Shown: positions 54,373-63,061 of the stretch, piece after piece
Layout of the letters: each line of letters starts with the position of its first letter
Numbering within the stretch: position 1 is the first letter of the stretch
DNA from: Shewanella sp. OMA3-2
Lineage (GTDB): Bacteria; Pseudomonadota; Gammaproteobacteria; Enterobacterales; Shewanellaceae
DNA: 64,000 nucleotides
Direction: 5' to 3'
Assembly: GCF_021513195.1 (NCBI RefSeq)
Contig: NZ_CP090974.1
Span: forward strand, 1,748,001 to 1,812,000
Program-made: the position numbers and the translations under genes
Notes under the pieces: generated by a model
Databases searched by the model: none
Told to the model about the DNA's origin: nothing
What the model saw: the letters and a program-made list of their open reading frames with translations, nothing else

Positions 54373-56894
54373 TTGTGCTTAAAACAGATAATCAAATTGA
54401 ACTCAAATCTCTTGCCCGTAAATAAGGCCCTTATTCGTATTGAAGGGCTAGTGCTTACTCGTCATGCCAGCTATCGGCAGGGGCAGTTGGTGCTGCAATA
54501 TTATATTAAAACGACTAGTGGACCTGTGCTCGTTGAACTTCATAACGAGGATGTTGTGTGCTTTTGCCGTCAAACTGACGTGGTCAAGCTAACGCCTTAT
54601 TTAACTCAAGCTCGTGTGGCTGCTTTGGCGATGACCAACTTTGATCATCAAATTGTTTGTGGCATTTATTTAAAAACTAGTGCTGCACTTAAGCAATTGC
54701 AGCGTATCGCGAATGATATAGGGGTGCCTTTATATGAAACTGATATTCGTGCCGAGCAACGTTATTTGATTGAGCGATTCATCGCATTTGATATCGAATG
54801 CGAAGGTATTATGGCGTCTACGGTAAACAACTTACCTGTACTCATTGCGCACAGGGCAAGAAGAGGTGTAGTTAGGACACCCCAGTTAGTTATAAAAGAG
54901 GATTTGTTGCAAGATGCTGTTAGCAATAGTGTTGTTTTGCGGGCAGGGGGGCAGATAAACAAAATGTATTGTCAAAAAGAAGTCATTTAAAGGTTATTTC
55001 CCTCGATTTTGAATGCAGTATGCAAGGCGAGTTATATTCGGTTGGTCTTTATGGGACAGACTATCAGTGTGTCATGATGGTGGGCGATCAAGCGCGATAC
55101 CCTGAAGCTGAAAATTACATTGTGTGGGTTAAAGATGAAGTCGCTTTACTGCATCGATTAATAGATTGGTTTGGTCTGTATGACCCCGACGTTATTATTG
55201 GCTGGGCAGTAGTCGTGTTTGATTTAGCCTTACTATTCAAACGTTGTAAACATCATCATATTCCGCTCACTATTGGTCGAGGCTGTAGTGAGTTAACTTG
55301 GAAAGTAGAAGATAAATATCGCCCAGAAACCTTAAGTTTACCCGGTCGAGTTGTACTAGATGGTATTGATTGGCTTAAAGCTGCATTTTATAGTTTCGAT
55401 CGTTTTTCGCTTGAGTTCGTTGCACGTGCTTTATTAAATGAAGGCAAAGCGATTGATCATGTTGACAATCGAGGCGATGAAATAAGTCAAATGTTCGTTG
55501 ACGATAAGCTCAAGCTTGCGCATTACAATTTAACTGATTGCCGACTAGTGTGGGATATTTTTGATAAAACTCAGCTACTTGATTTTGCCATCGAGCGGGC
55601 TAAGTTAACTGGACTGGAGTTTGGCCGAGTCGGTGCCTCTGTCGCCGCTTTTTATCACTTATACCTGCCACATTTACACCGCAGTGGTTTTGTTGCCCCC
55701 CAAATGCCTGCAAGTAATGGGCTGGAAAGCCCTGGCGGCTATGTAATGGAGTCCATGCCGGGACATTATAAAAATGTGTTAGTTCTTGATTTTAAAAGCT
55801 TGTACCCCTCTATTATTCGTACTTTTCTGATAGATCCAAAAGGTTTGGTTGAAGGGTTAAAGTTAGCTGAGTCAAATGATGACACTAGTGAAGTGCTAGT
55901 TGATGGCTTTTTAGGGGCAAAGTTTAATCGTCATAATCCCATTCTTCCTAAGTTGATCGCTAGTTTAGCCGCACAGCGAGAGCAGGCTAAAGCAGACCGC
56001 AATGCACCATTATCGCAAGCTATCAAGATTATTATGAACTCCTTATATGGCGTACTAGGGTCAAAGGGCTGTGTATTTCATGATGCAAAGCTCGCCAGTT
56101 CTATTACGATGCGCGGTCACCAGATAATGAAAATGACCAAGAATTGGATAGAAGAAATGGGTTATCAAGTCATTTATGGTGATACCGACTCGACTTTTGT
56201 TTGGCTTGGTAACGACATTCAATTCAATGCGTCAGAGATTGGCTTACAGATGGCCAAAATCATTACCGATAAATGGACTCATTGGTGTGCAGCAGAATTT
56301 AATTTGGCGAGTTATCTTGAACTAGAATTTGAAAGTCATTTTCAACAATTTATTATGCCCACTTTGCGGGGAAGTGATATAGGCAGTAAAAAACGCTATG
56401 TTGGCTTGAAATTAGATAAACATGGTAAGCCAGAAATAGTGTTTAAAGGGATGGAGCAGGTAAGAAGCGACTGGACCCCGCTTTCTAAGCGTATTCAATA
56501 TCAGCTTTATCAGCGATTCTTTAACCAACAAGATATTAGCGAATTTTTAGAATCCCAAGTGGCTTTATTAAAGCAAGGGGTATTCGATCAAGAGTTGGTG
56601 TTTAAAAAGCGTCTGAAACGTAATGTTGAAGACTACACAGCTAAATCAACTCCACATGTTAAAGCGGCAAAGTTGATGGCCGAATATCAGCAAAATACCG
56701 ATTGGTTAAAAAGAGGGACGGTAATTGAGTATGTTATTACCACAGCAGGCGTTCAGCCTGTGTGTGATAAAGACTGGTTAATGGACTATGACTATTATAT
56801 AGAAAAACAAATCCAACCTATTGCAGAGCCCATTTTATCATTGCTTGGTTTAAGTTATGACGATTTTTCTAATGGCCAAATGTCGTTAATCTAA
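54373..56894 (+). pseudogene. polB: DNA polymerase II, broken by a one-base frameshift
   Basis: Two overlapping frames make a full-length family B polymerase. The N-terminal frame (54373-54990) has LVLTRHASYRQGQ and YETDIRAEQRYLIERFI; the second (54969-56894) starts at HLKVISLDFECSMQGELYSVGLYG. They join if one base is added around the G6 run at 54946-54951. Polymerase motifs are intact: DFKSLYPSIIRTF, KIIMNSLYGVLG, YGDTDSTF. Exonuclease motifs are LDFE, GWAVVVFDL (the usual Asn of ExoII is Ala) and YNLTDC. No ATG is available at the 5' end; TTG at 54373 lies only 6 bp past the LexA box, so TTG 54412 is an alternative. It restarts replication at damage in the SOS response. Confidence 0.9.
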
Positions 56895-57196
56895 TGTTAC
56901 AAAAATGATTGTGTTGACTGTTTTGTTATAACTTCAGTATCGGAAGATTAAGCGCAGCTGTTTATTTTTAAGCCTATATAGCGTTCTAAAACCCTAGTTA
57001 CCATGAAGTTTACTCGTTTTTTATGCTCTATATAAAATTATATGCTCTGCAGAATCAGACTTCTACATCAGATCTCTAGCAGTTACTGTGGAATTTTTTT
57101 ATATACACCTGCTGTTATAGCGTTAAAAATAAAAAATTAACCATTCATCTGTGCAGTTTGCTATCTATCTGATTTTTTTTGTTTTAATTTTAGATG

Positions 57197-57227
57197 ATAT
57201 CCATTTGTTCATAAAAATGAACGGATA
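57197..57227. repeat. imperfect inverted repeat, operator candidate
   Basis: ATATCC-ATTT-GTTCAT, spacer AAAA, ATGAAC-GGATAT. The two arms match except for a 4-base insertion in the left one. It lies about 190 bp upstream of the receptor start. Confidence 0.6.
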
Positions 57228-57284
57228 TGATATATCAACTTGATTAACTTTTGTTCTTACGATGCATCAATTGTTGATTACTTG

Positions 57285-57328
57285 TTTCAAATGTGATTTT
57301 ATTGCGTTGCAAATGTGATTTTATAGCG
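57285..57328. repeat. two tandem 22-bp direct repeats, operator candidate
   Basis: The units at 57285-57306 and 57307-57328 share CAAATGTGATTTTAT and GCG, with 2 mismatches in 22. The two-helical-turn spacing and position about 90 bp before the receptor start suggest a dimer-pair protein site. Confidence 0.75.
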
Positions 57329-57415
57329 AAAGGTGTTATAGTATCTCAACACCAATACTTCAAATTATGAAGATTGGAATTATAAGAAAGACAAATATAT
57401 CCAGGGAGATAGACA

Positions 57416-60109
57416 ATGCATAAGAACGTATTAGCTAAATCAGTGCGCTTGGCTCTGATCAGCGGTGCAGCAGCAGCTGCATTTAGCGCACCAGCAGTTT
57501 TTGCTGCTGAAGAAGGCGCAGCAGTTGAACGAATCGAAGTAACTGGTTCGCGCATCAAAAGAACTGATTTGGAAACTGCAAGTCCAATTACAGTATTCTC
57601 TTCTGCCGATATCGCCGCTACCGGTGTATCAACAATGGAAGACTTTATTCAAACAATACCTGCAATCAATGGTGGCGCTGAAGGTGCTTCAAATAACAAT
57701 GGTAGCCGTGGTTTCGCAACTGCTTCTCTTCGTGGTTTAGGTTCTGGTCGTACCTTGGTATTAATCAATGGTCGTCGTTTTGCTTCTGGCGATTTGAACT
57801 CAATCCCAACAGCTTATGTTGAACGTGTTGAAGTATTACGTGATGGTGCATCGACTGTTTACGGTTCAGATGCAATTGCAGGTGTTATTAACTTTATTAC
57901 TAAAAAAGACTTTGAAGGTGTTGAATTTCAAGTTCAGTATGACGAAACTTCAGAAGGCGATGGTGAGAAAAGTTTAGTTTCAATGACTACTGGTACATCT
58001 AGCGATAAAGGTAACGTTGTACTTTCATTACAATATACTGATCGTCAAACGATTTTCCAAGGAGACCGTGATTTTTCTGAATGTCCTATTTTTGAACGCG
58101 GCGGAGAGAAAGTTTGTGGCGGTTCAGGTACTATCCCTTATGGTAACTTTGGTGGACGAGTTAAAGATCCTGTTACTGGCTTAGTACGTCCGTTTGATCA
58201 AGCTGTTGATGGTTATAACTATGCAACTACTAGTTACATGGTTACTCCTCAAGAAGTATTTAGCATCAACGGCGCAGGTCGTTATGAGCTAAGTGATAAT
58301 GTTAGTAGCTTCTTAGAAGGTGGTTTTACTAACCGTAAATCAGATCAGTTAATGGCTGCAGAAGGTACTTTCTGGGCTCCTAAAATGCCAGCTAGCAACC
58401 CGTATAACCCTGTTGGGGAAGATATTTATGTTGCGCGTCGTTTAACCGAGTCTGGTGGACGTGCGTTTACTCAGGATTTCTCTGATTACCGTATGGTGTT
58501 TGGTTTTGATGGTACAGTTTTCGATTCGTATGACTGGGACATATCGTATAACTTTGCGCGTTTTGTTGATGCTCGTTTAGATGAAGGTCGTGTAAACCCA
58601 ACTCGTATCGAGACTTTACTTGACCCAGATTTGTGTGCTGCCGATAGTGATTGTCCAGAAGTTTGGAACATTACAGAAGCTAATACATTAACGCCTGCAA
58701 TGCTTAATTATGCGTTTGTACCAAACTCTCCAATTGTTCGTGGTGAAACTCGTCAATTACTAGGTAATATTTCTGGTGGTTTAGGCTTTGAACTACCAGG
58801 TGGTGAAGTAATGTTTGCTGCTGGTTTTGAAAAGCGCTGGGAAGAATACCAAAGTGTACCAGATGGTGCAGCTTCAATTGGTCAAATTTATGGCGTTGGC
58901 GGCGAACCTACTGAAGGTGAGTTTTCTGTAGACGAATTATATGCAGAAGTAGATTTACCTATTTTAGAAGGTCTTCCTTTTGCGGAATCTTTACGTGTTA
59001 CTGCAGCCGTTCGTTATTCTGATTTTGATTTCTTAAATGACTCTGCAACTAACTCGAAATTTGGTTTTGAGTGGGTTCCAGTTGATGGTTTATTACTTCG
59101 TGCAACTCAAGCTACAGGCTTTAGAGCACCTGGTATTGGTGAGTTGTTTGCACCACAAAATCAAACTAACTTAGCATATAGCGAGCCATGTACTAATTAT
59201 GCTACTGGTTCACAAAGCGCAATTGTTAAAGCTAACTGTGCTGCAGAAGGTTTACCTGGAAACTTCCAGTTATCATCTAACCAGTCTGCTACTTTAGTTG
59301 GTGGTAACCCAAATCTTAAACCTGAAGAGTCTGATAGCTTAACGGCAGGTTTTGTATATAGCCATGATATCGGTATTAGTTTCAGTGTTGATTATTTTGA
59401 CATCGAAATTACTAATGGTATCGGTACAGCTGGTACTGACAACGTGGTTAGTGCGTGTTGGGCAAGTGCTAACTTCTCTGACCCGTTATGTGCTCTAGTT
59501 AAAGGTCCAAGCGCAACTGGTGACTCACCACACCCAAGCTCACCTTACCGTACTACTTTAGGTGCTGTAGCGGGTATCTCATTAGCGAATGAGAACTTGT
59601 CAACATTTGAAACCAGTGGTTTCGACTTTGACTTGTCATACAAAACTGACCTAGGTGCTGGTAACTTATCTGCAGTGTTAAATGGTACTTACTTAGATAA
59701 GTATAACTACTCTCCATTCGCTGGTGGTGAGGTTGTTGAAGCTGCTGGTAAAGTTGCTGCTGACCAATGGGAAACTACACTTGCAGTATTCTCTCAGTTA
59801 AAAACTAACTTAACGTTAAGTTATGCTATGGATGACTGGACTGTTACATGGCAGTCACGTTACCAGTCTGAAGGCGAAGATTATTTCGCAAGCGATGACA
59901 ACTTAGATAACATAGCTGATGCAGTTTTCTATCATGACGTTCAAGGTACATACTTCGTATTAGAGAATACTTCTCTAACTGTAGGTATCAAGAACTTATT
60001 TGATCAAGAAGCTCCATACCTTACTAACAACCAAGATATGAATACAATTCCATCTTCATATGATACTGCTGGTCAGTATTGGTATGCTAAAGTAAATGTT
60101 AAATTCTAG
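57416..60109 (+). CDS. TonB-dependent outer-membrane receptor
   Basis: 897 residues with signal peptide (MHKNVLAKSVRLALISGAAAAAFSAPAVFA). The plug starts with a TonB-box-like RIEVTGSRIKR, then SPITVFSSADIAATGVSTMEDFI and ASLRGLGSGRTLVLINGRR... DGASTVYGSDAIAGVINFIT. The barrel closes with YWYAKVNVKF. Codons are strongly biased to GGT, CGT, ACT and GTA, as in very highly expressed genes. The plug type is common for receptors taking up sugars, peptides or other organics rather than siderophores, but the ligand is unknown. AGGGAG precedes the ATG and a terminator follows. Confidence 0.93.
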   Translation: MHKNVLAKSVRLALISGAAAAAFSAPAVFAAEEGAAVERIEVTGSRIKRTDLETASPITVFSSADIAATGVSTMEDFIQTIPAINGGAEGASNNNGSRGFATASLRGLGSGRTLVLINGRRFASGDLNSIPTAYVERVEVLRDGASTVYGSDAIAGVINFITKKDFEGVEFQVQYDETSEGDGEKSLVSMTTGTSSDKGNVVLSLQYTDRQTIFQGDRDFSECPIFERGGEKVCGGSGTIPYGNFGGRVKDPVTGLVRPFDQAVDGYNYATTSYMVTPQEVFSINGAGRYELSDNVSSFLEGGFTNRKSDQLMAAEGTFWAPKMPASNPYNPVGEDIYVARRLTESGGRAFTQDFSDYRMVFGFDGTVFDSYDWDISYNFARFVDARLDEGRVNPTRIETLLDPDLCAADSDCPEVWNITEANTLTPAMLNYAFVPNSPIVRGETRQLLGNISGGLGFELPGGEVMFAAGFEKRWEEYQSVPDGAASIGQIYGVGGEPTEGEFSVDELYAEVDLPILEGLPFAESLRVTAAVRYSDFDFLNDSATNSKFGFEWVPVDGLLLRATQATGFRAPGIGELFAPQNQTNLAYSEPCTNYATGSQSAIVKANCAAEGLPGNFQLSSNQSATLVGGNPNLKPEESDSLTAGFVYSHDIGISFSVDYFDIEITNGIGTAGTDNVVSACWASANFSDPLCALVKGPSATGDSPHPSSPYRTTLGAVAGISLANENLSTFETSGFDFDLSYKTDLGAGNLSAVLNGTYLDKYNYSPFAGGEVVEAAGKVAADQWETTLAVFSQLKTNLTLSYAMDDWTVTWQSRYQSEGEDYFASDDNLDNIADAVFYHDVQGTYFVLENTSLTVGIKNLFDQEAPYLTNNQDMNTIPSSYDTAGQYWYAKVNVKF

Positions 60110-60124
60110 ATTGTAATGTCTAAT

Positions 60125-60152
60125 AAAAAGCCAGCATTTGCTGGCTTTTTTT
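60125..60152 (+). terminator. terminator of the TonB-dependent receptor gene
   Basis: AAAAAGCCAGCA, loop TTTG, and CTGGCTTTTTTT form a strong stem and T-run 16 bp after the receptor stop, 19 bp before the next start codon. Confidence 0.93.
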
Positions 60153-60170
60153 ATGTGGGAGAATATTTAG

Positions 60171-61895
60171 ATGGATAAGATACTATCTGAGCTATCTCAT
60201 TGTTATCGTAATGGTCTTTTTAATGAGATTATTAAGCTTGTTGAAGCAAACCCTCAGCTTTTACGAAATATTCAAGTTGCAAACTTACTAGCTGTTTCTT
60301 ATCGTCGTATAGGAGCTTTTGAAAGTAGTAAGAAATGCTTTGAATCTATTCTAGTTTCTTCAAAACACCCTGGAATTTATGTTTCATATGCCATGCTTTT
60401 ATCTGAGATGAAACAGTTTCAGAAAGCATGTCAGCTTTTAGAGAAAGCTATCGAGTTAGACCCTGTGTATTTTGATGCTTTTTTAAACTTAGGGATAGTA
60501 GCGACTGAAAAAGGAGATTATAAAAAGGGGTTAAATTCCTATAAGAAAGCCCTACAAATTAAGCCTCAGCACTTTGGTGCATATCTAGGTTACATTCAAT
60601 CATTAATGAGAGTAGAGGATCTAAACAGGGCTTTAGTGCTTTGTATGCAGGCTAAGTTTGATGCACCGTATCAGTTAACTTTTAGATTGCTTGCAGTCAC
60701 AATTAAGCTTAAGCAATTTAGTTTAATCGAAGCTGAAAAGGATTTGTTAGCACTTATGGACACTTATCCATCACGATTAGATGTTAAAGTGTTGATGGTT
60801 AGGTTAATGCTACAGAAAGGGGATGTATTAGAAAGCATAGAAATACTAAAGGAAATCAACACAGAAGCTCCGTATGACATAGAAGTACAAACTTTATTAT
60901 TTGAATGCTTAATGTCTAGTAAGGCACATCATCCATTTGAGTTTTATGAGTTAGCTTGCCAGTCGCAAGTGAATAAACCTTTATTAATCGACTATTTTTT
61001 GAAACTGATGAAGTTAAAATACTTCGATGTCGCTGAGCAGTTAATTGAAGTAAATGCAATAGAAGTGAAAGAAGATGATACATTTTCTGTTTTAAAAGCT
61101 ATGGTGTATAGAGAAAAACACTGTTTTGCTAAGTCTCTAGCGCAACTCGAACATATTGATATTAATAACGCTTTATATGCTTCAGCTCTCTACGAGAAGG
61201 CCGTAACTCTACTCTGTGCTAAAGAATATTATCAAGCTTATGAAAACGTTCTTGAAGGTATTAAACTAGAACCTGAAGTTAGTCGATGGCAGTCTTTGGA
61301 GTATACATGCCGTAAATGTTTATCTTTAGTTAGCTCTATCGATCTTACGACAGATATTTGGATAATAGACAATCTCTTAACACCTGAATTGTTGAATGAG
61401 TTAAAAATGTTTTTATTATCACTGCATAAATTAAAAAAAGATTTCATTATGCAGTCGATTCGTGATGGAAGCCAAACTGAAGGTAACTTATTCCATCGAG
61501 ATATCCCCATTCTAAACAAAGTTAAGGCGCAGTTTATTGAACAACTACAAATAAATTGTAAGAAACGAGGAGTTATTCATACCGGTGTGATTAATGGGGC
61601 ATGGTCTATTTTAATGGGTGAAAATGGAAAGCATGTTAACCATACTCATTCCGAAGGTACTTACTCGGCATGCTTTTATGTATTGATACCTAAAGGCTGC
61701 AAAGAGCAGGGGAATGGTTGGTTTAAGTGCGGTGGAGCTAATATTAGTCAAACATTTATCGATGAAGACGACTATTATATAGAACCTATAGAAAATAGAT
61801 TAGTCATTTTTCCTTCACATTTATCGCATGGCACTAATTCACTGGTAGGTACCGAAAAAAGGCTAACATTAGCTTTTGATTATAAAGTCTTTTAG
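60171..61895 (+). CDS. TPR protein with C-terminal 2OG-Fe(II) oxygenase-like domain
   Basis: 574 residues. Residues about 1-360 are TPR repeats (PGIYVSYAMLLSEMKQFQKA, DAFLNLGIVATEKGDYKKG, ALQIKPQHFGAYLGYIQSL). Residues about 395-574 match the putative 2OG-Fe(II) oxygenase family PF13759: GAWSILMGENGKHVNHTHSE, SACFYVLIPKG, then RLVIFPSHLSHGTNSL, with His residues and an Arg late. The TPR part may present a protein or glycan substrate. It follows the receptor gene across a terminator, a pairing I have seen in marine gammaproteobacteria with DUF3450/TtpC genes next. The true substrate is unknown. Confidence 0.8.
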   Translation: MDKILSELSHCYRNGLFNEIIKLVEANPQLLRNIQVANLLAVSYRRIGAFESSKKCFESILVSSKHPGIYVSYAMLLSEMKQFQKACQLLEKAIELDPVYFDAFLNLGIVATEKGDYKKGLNSYKKALQIKPQHFGAYLGYIQSLMRVEDLNRALVLCMQAKFDAPYQLTFRLLAVTIKLKQFSLIEAEKDLLALMDTYPSRLDVKVLMVRLMLQKGDVLESIEILKEINTEAPYDIEVQTLLFECLMSSKAHHPFEFYELACQSQVNKPLLIDYFLKLMKLKYFDVAEQLIEVNAIEVKEDDTFSVLKAMVYREKHCFAKSLAQLEHIDINNALYASALYEKAVTLLCAKEYYQAYENVLEGIKLEPEVSRWQSLEYTCRKCLSLVSSIDLTTDIWIIDNLLTPELLNELKMFLLSLHKLKKDFIMQSIRDGSQTEGNLFHRDIPILNKVKAQFIEQLQINCKKRGVIHTGVINGAWSILMGENGKHVNHTHSEGTYSACFYVLIPKGCKEQGNGWFKCGGANISQTFIDEDDYYIEPIENRLVIFPSHLSHGTNSLVGTEKRLTLAFDYKVF

Positions 61896-62278
61896 GTGTT
61901 TTTACGTTTAGGGCTGAAACTTATTGTCAGTTTTACTCCTTTGGAAGCAGGAATAAGTGCAGTCGTGTGAATAGAGCTATTAGTATTAATTCGCTTTATC
62001 TCGATTAAATGTTTACTAATTAACCTTTAATTATAATTATAAAGCTGAACTCCTCTTTCCACTTGTTTTTGATGTTTTCAAATGTTGACACAGGTCAACA
62101 TTTTGTGAAATGATGCTACCAGGTCTATGCCTAATTAGGTGTAGAAAAGGGAAGAAAAACTAACAATCACAAGAGAAAGATAGACTTAGCGTTATTAACG
62201 ATTTATTAACATTGTTATAAGTCATTTACAATAATAATGTCTACACTTTTTTAATTCACTTCAAATTGGTTGGGAACT
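61896..62278. other. gap before the DUF3450-ttpC operon
   Basis: About 380 AT-rich bp with no gene. It should hold the operon promoter. I looked for a Fur box and did not see a convincing one. Confidence 0.5.
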
Positions 62279-63061
62279 ATGTCCAAGGTAAGCAATAGAA
62301 CAAAAATCGCTACTGCACTTGTCGGCGCACTGGCTTTAGCCAGTAGCAACTTGGTAGTTGCAAATCCTCTTGCCGATGTGCAAAAGGCGGACAGCAGAAT
62401 TCATGCTGACACTGCAGCGTCACAACAAAAAGTTGACAAATATTTTGACCAAGCTCAAGACATGTTGTTTGAGTACGGCAATGTTGCAGATGAACGCGAA
62501 TCGCTAAAGTCTTATAATGACTACGTAGCTGGTTTAGTGGCTGATCAACAAAAAACACTTGATTCAATACAAACAGACATCAATGGCGTTGATAAATTAC
62601 GTCAAGGCGTTGTGCCATTAATGTTTAAAATGGTTGATGCGTTAGAACAGTTTGTTCAATTAGATCTTCCTTTTAATACTGAAGTGCGTACTGAACGTGT
62701 TGAAAATCTAAAAAATATCCTAGATACAGCAGAAGTCACTTTGGCTGAAAAGTATCGTTTGATCCTTGATGCGTATAGCATTGAGCGTGAATACGGTAAC
62801 TTTGTATCAGTTAATACTGGTAAGTTAAGCTTAGATGGTAAAGAAGTACTTGTTGATTTCTTTAATCTAGGACGCGTAGCACTTTACGCTCAAAGTTTAG
62901 ATCAAAAAATTGCGTGGATGTACGATGCTGAAGCTAAAACTTGGAACAAGTTAGATGACAGTTATTTACGTGACATCACCAAGGGTATTCGCATTGCTCG
63001 TAAGCAAGGTGCTCTAGATCTATTCGCATTACCAATTCCTGCTGCGGAGACTGCTCAATAA
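62279..63061 (+). CDS. DUF3450 periplasmic coiled-coil protein of the TonB2 system
   Basis: The ATG at 62279 is preceded by GGGA; a TTG three codons earlier is less likely. 260 residues. The signal peptide (MSKVSNRTKIATALVGALALASSNLVVA) precedes a long helical, coiled-coil-type region (about 35-110) and a C-terminal part with GKLSLDGKEVLVDFFNLGRVALYAQ, the DUF3450 signature. Its TAA overlaps the next ATG (TAATG). In Vibrio and Shewanella this gene heads the operon DUF3450-ttpC-exbB-exbD-tonB2, whose product energises outer-membrane uptake. Confidence 0.88.
   Translation: MSKVSNRTKIATALVGALALASSNLVVANPLADVQKADSRIHADTAASQQKVDKYFDQAQDMLFEYGNVADERESLKSYNDYVAGLVADQQKTLDSIQTDINGVDKLRQGVVPLMFKMVDALEQFVQLDLPFNTEVRTERVENLKNILDTAEVTLAEKYRLILDAYSIEREYGNFVSVNTGKLSLDGKEVLVDFFNLGRVALYAQSLDQKIAWMYDAEAKTWNKLDDSYLRDITKGIRIARKQGALDLFALPIPAAETAQ

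Larger units (their letters stand above)
56895..57415. other. long AT-rich promoter region of the TonB-dependent receptor
   Basis: No gene is supported. It holds an imperfect inverted repeat (57197-57227) and two tandem 22-bp direct repeats (57285-57328), both likely regulatory for the receptor gene. Confidence 0.6.

Noticed and set aside
61896..62278. Fur box before the DUF3450-ttpC operon
   Set aside because: No stretch matched the GATAATGATAATCATTATC pattern well enough; AT-richness alone gives partial matches.
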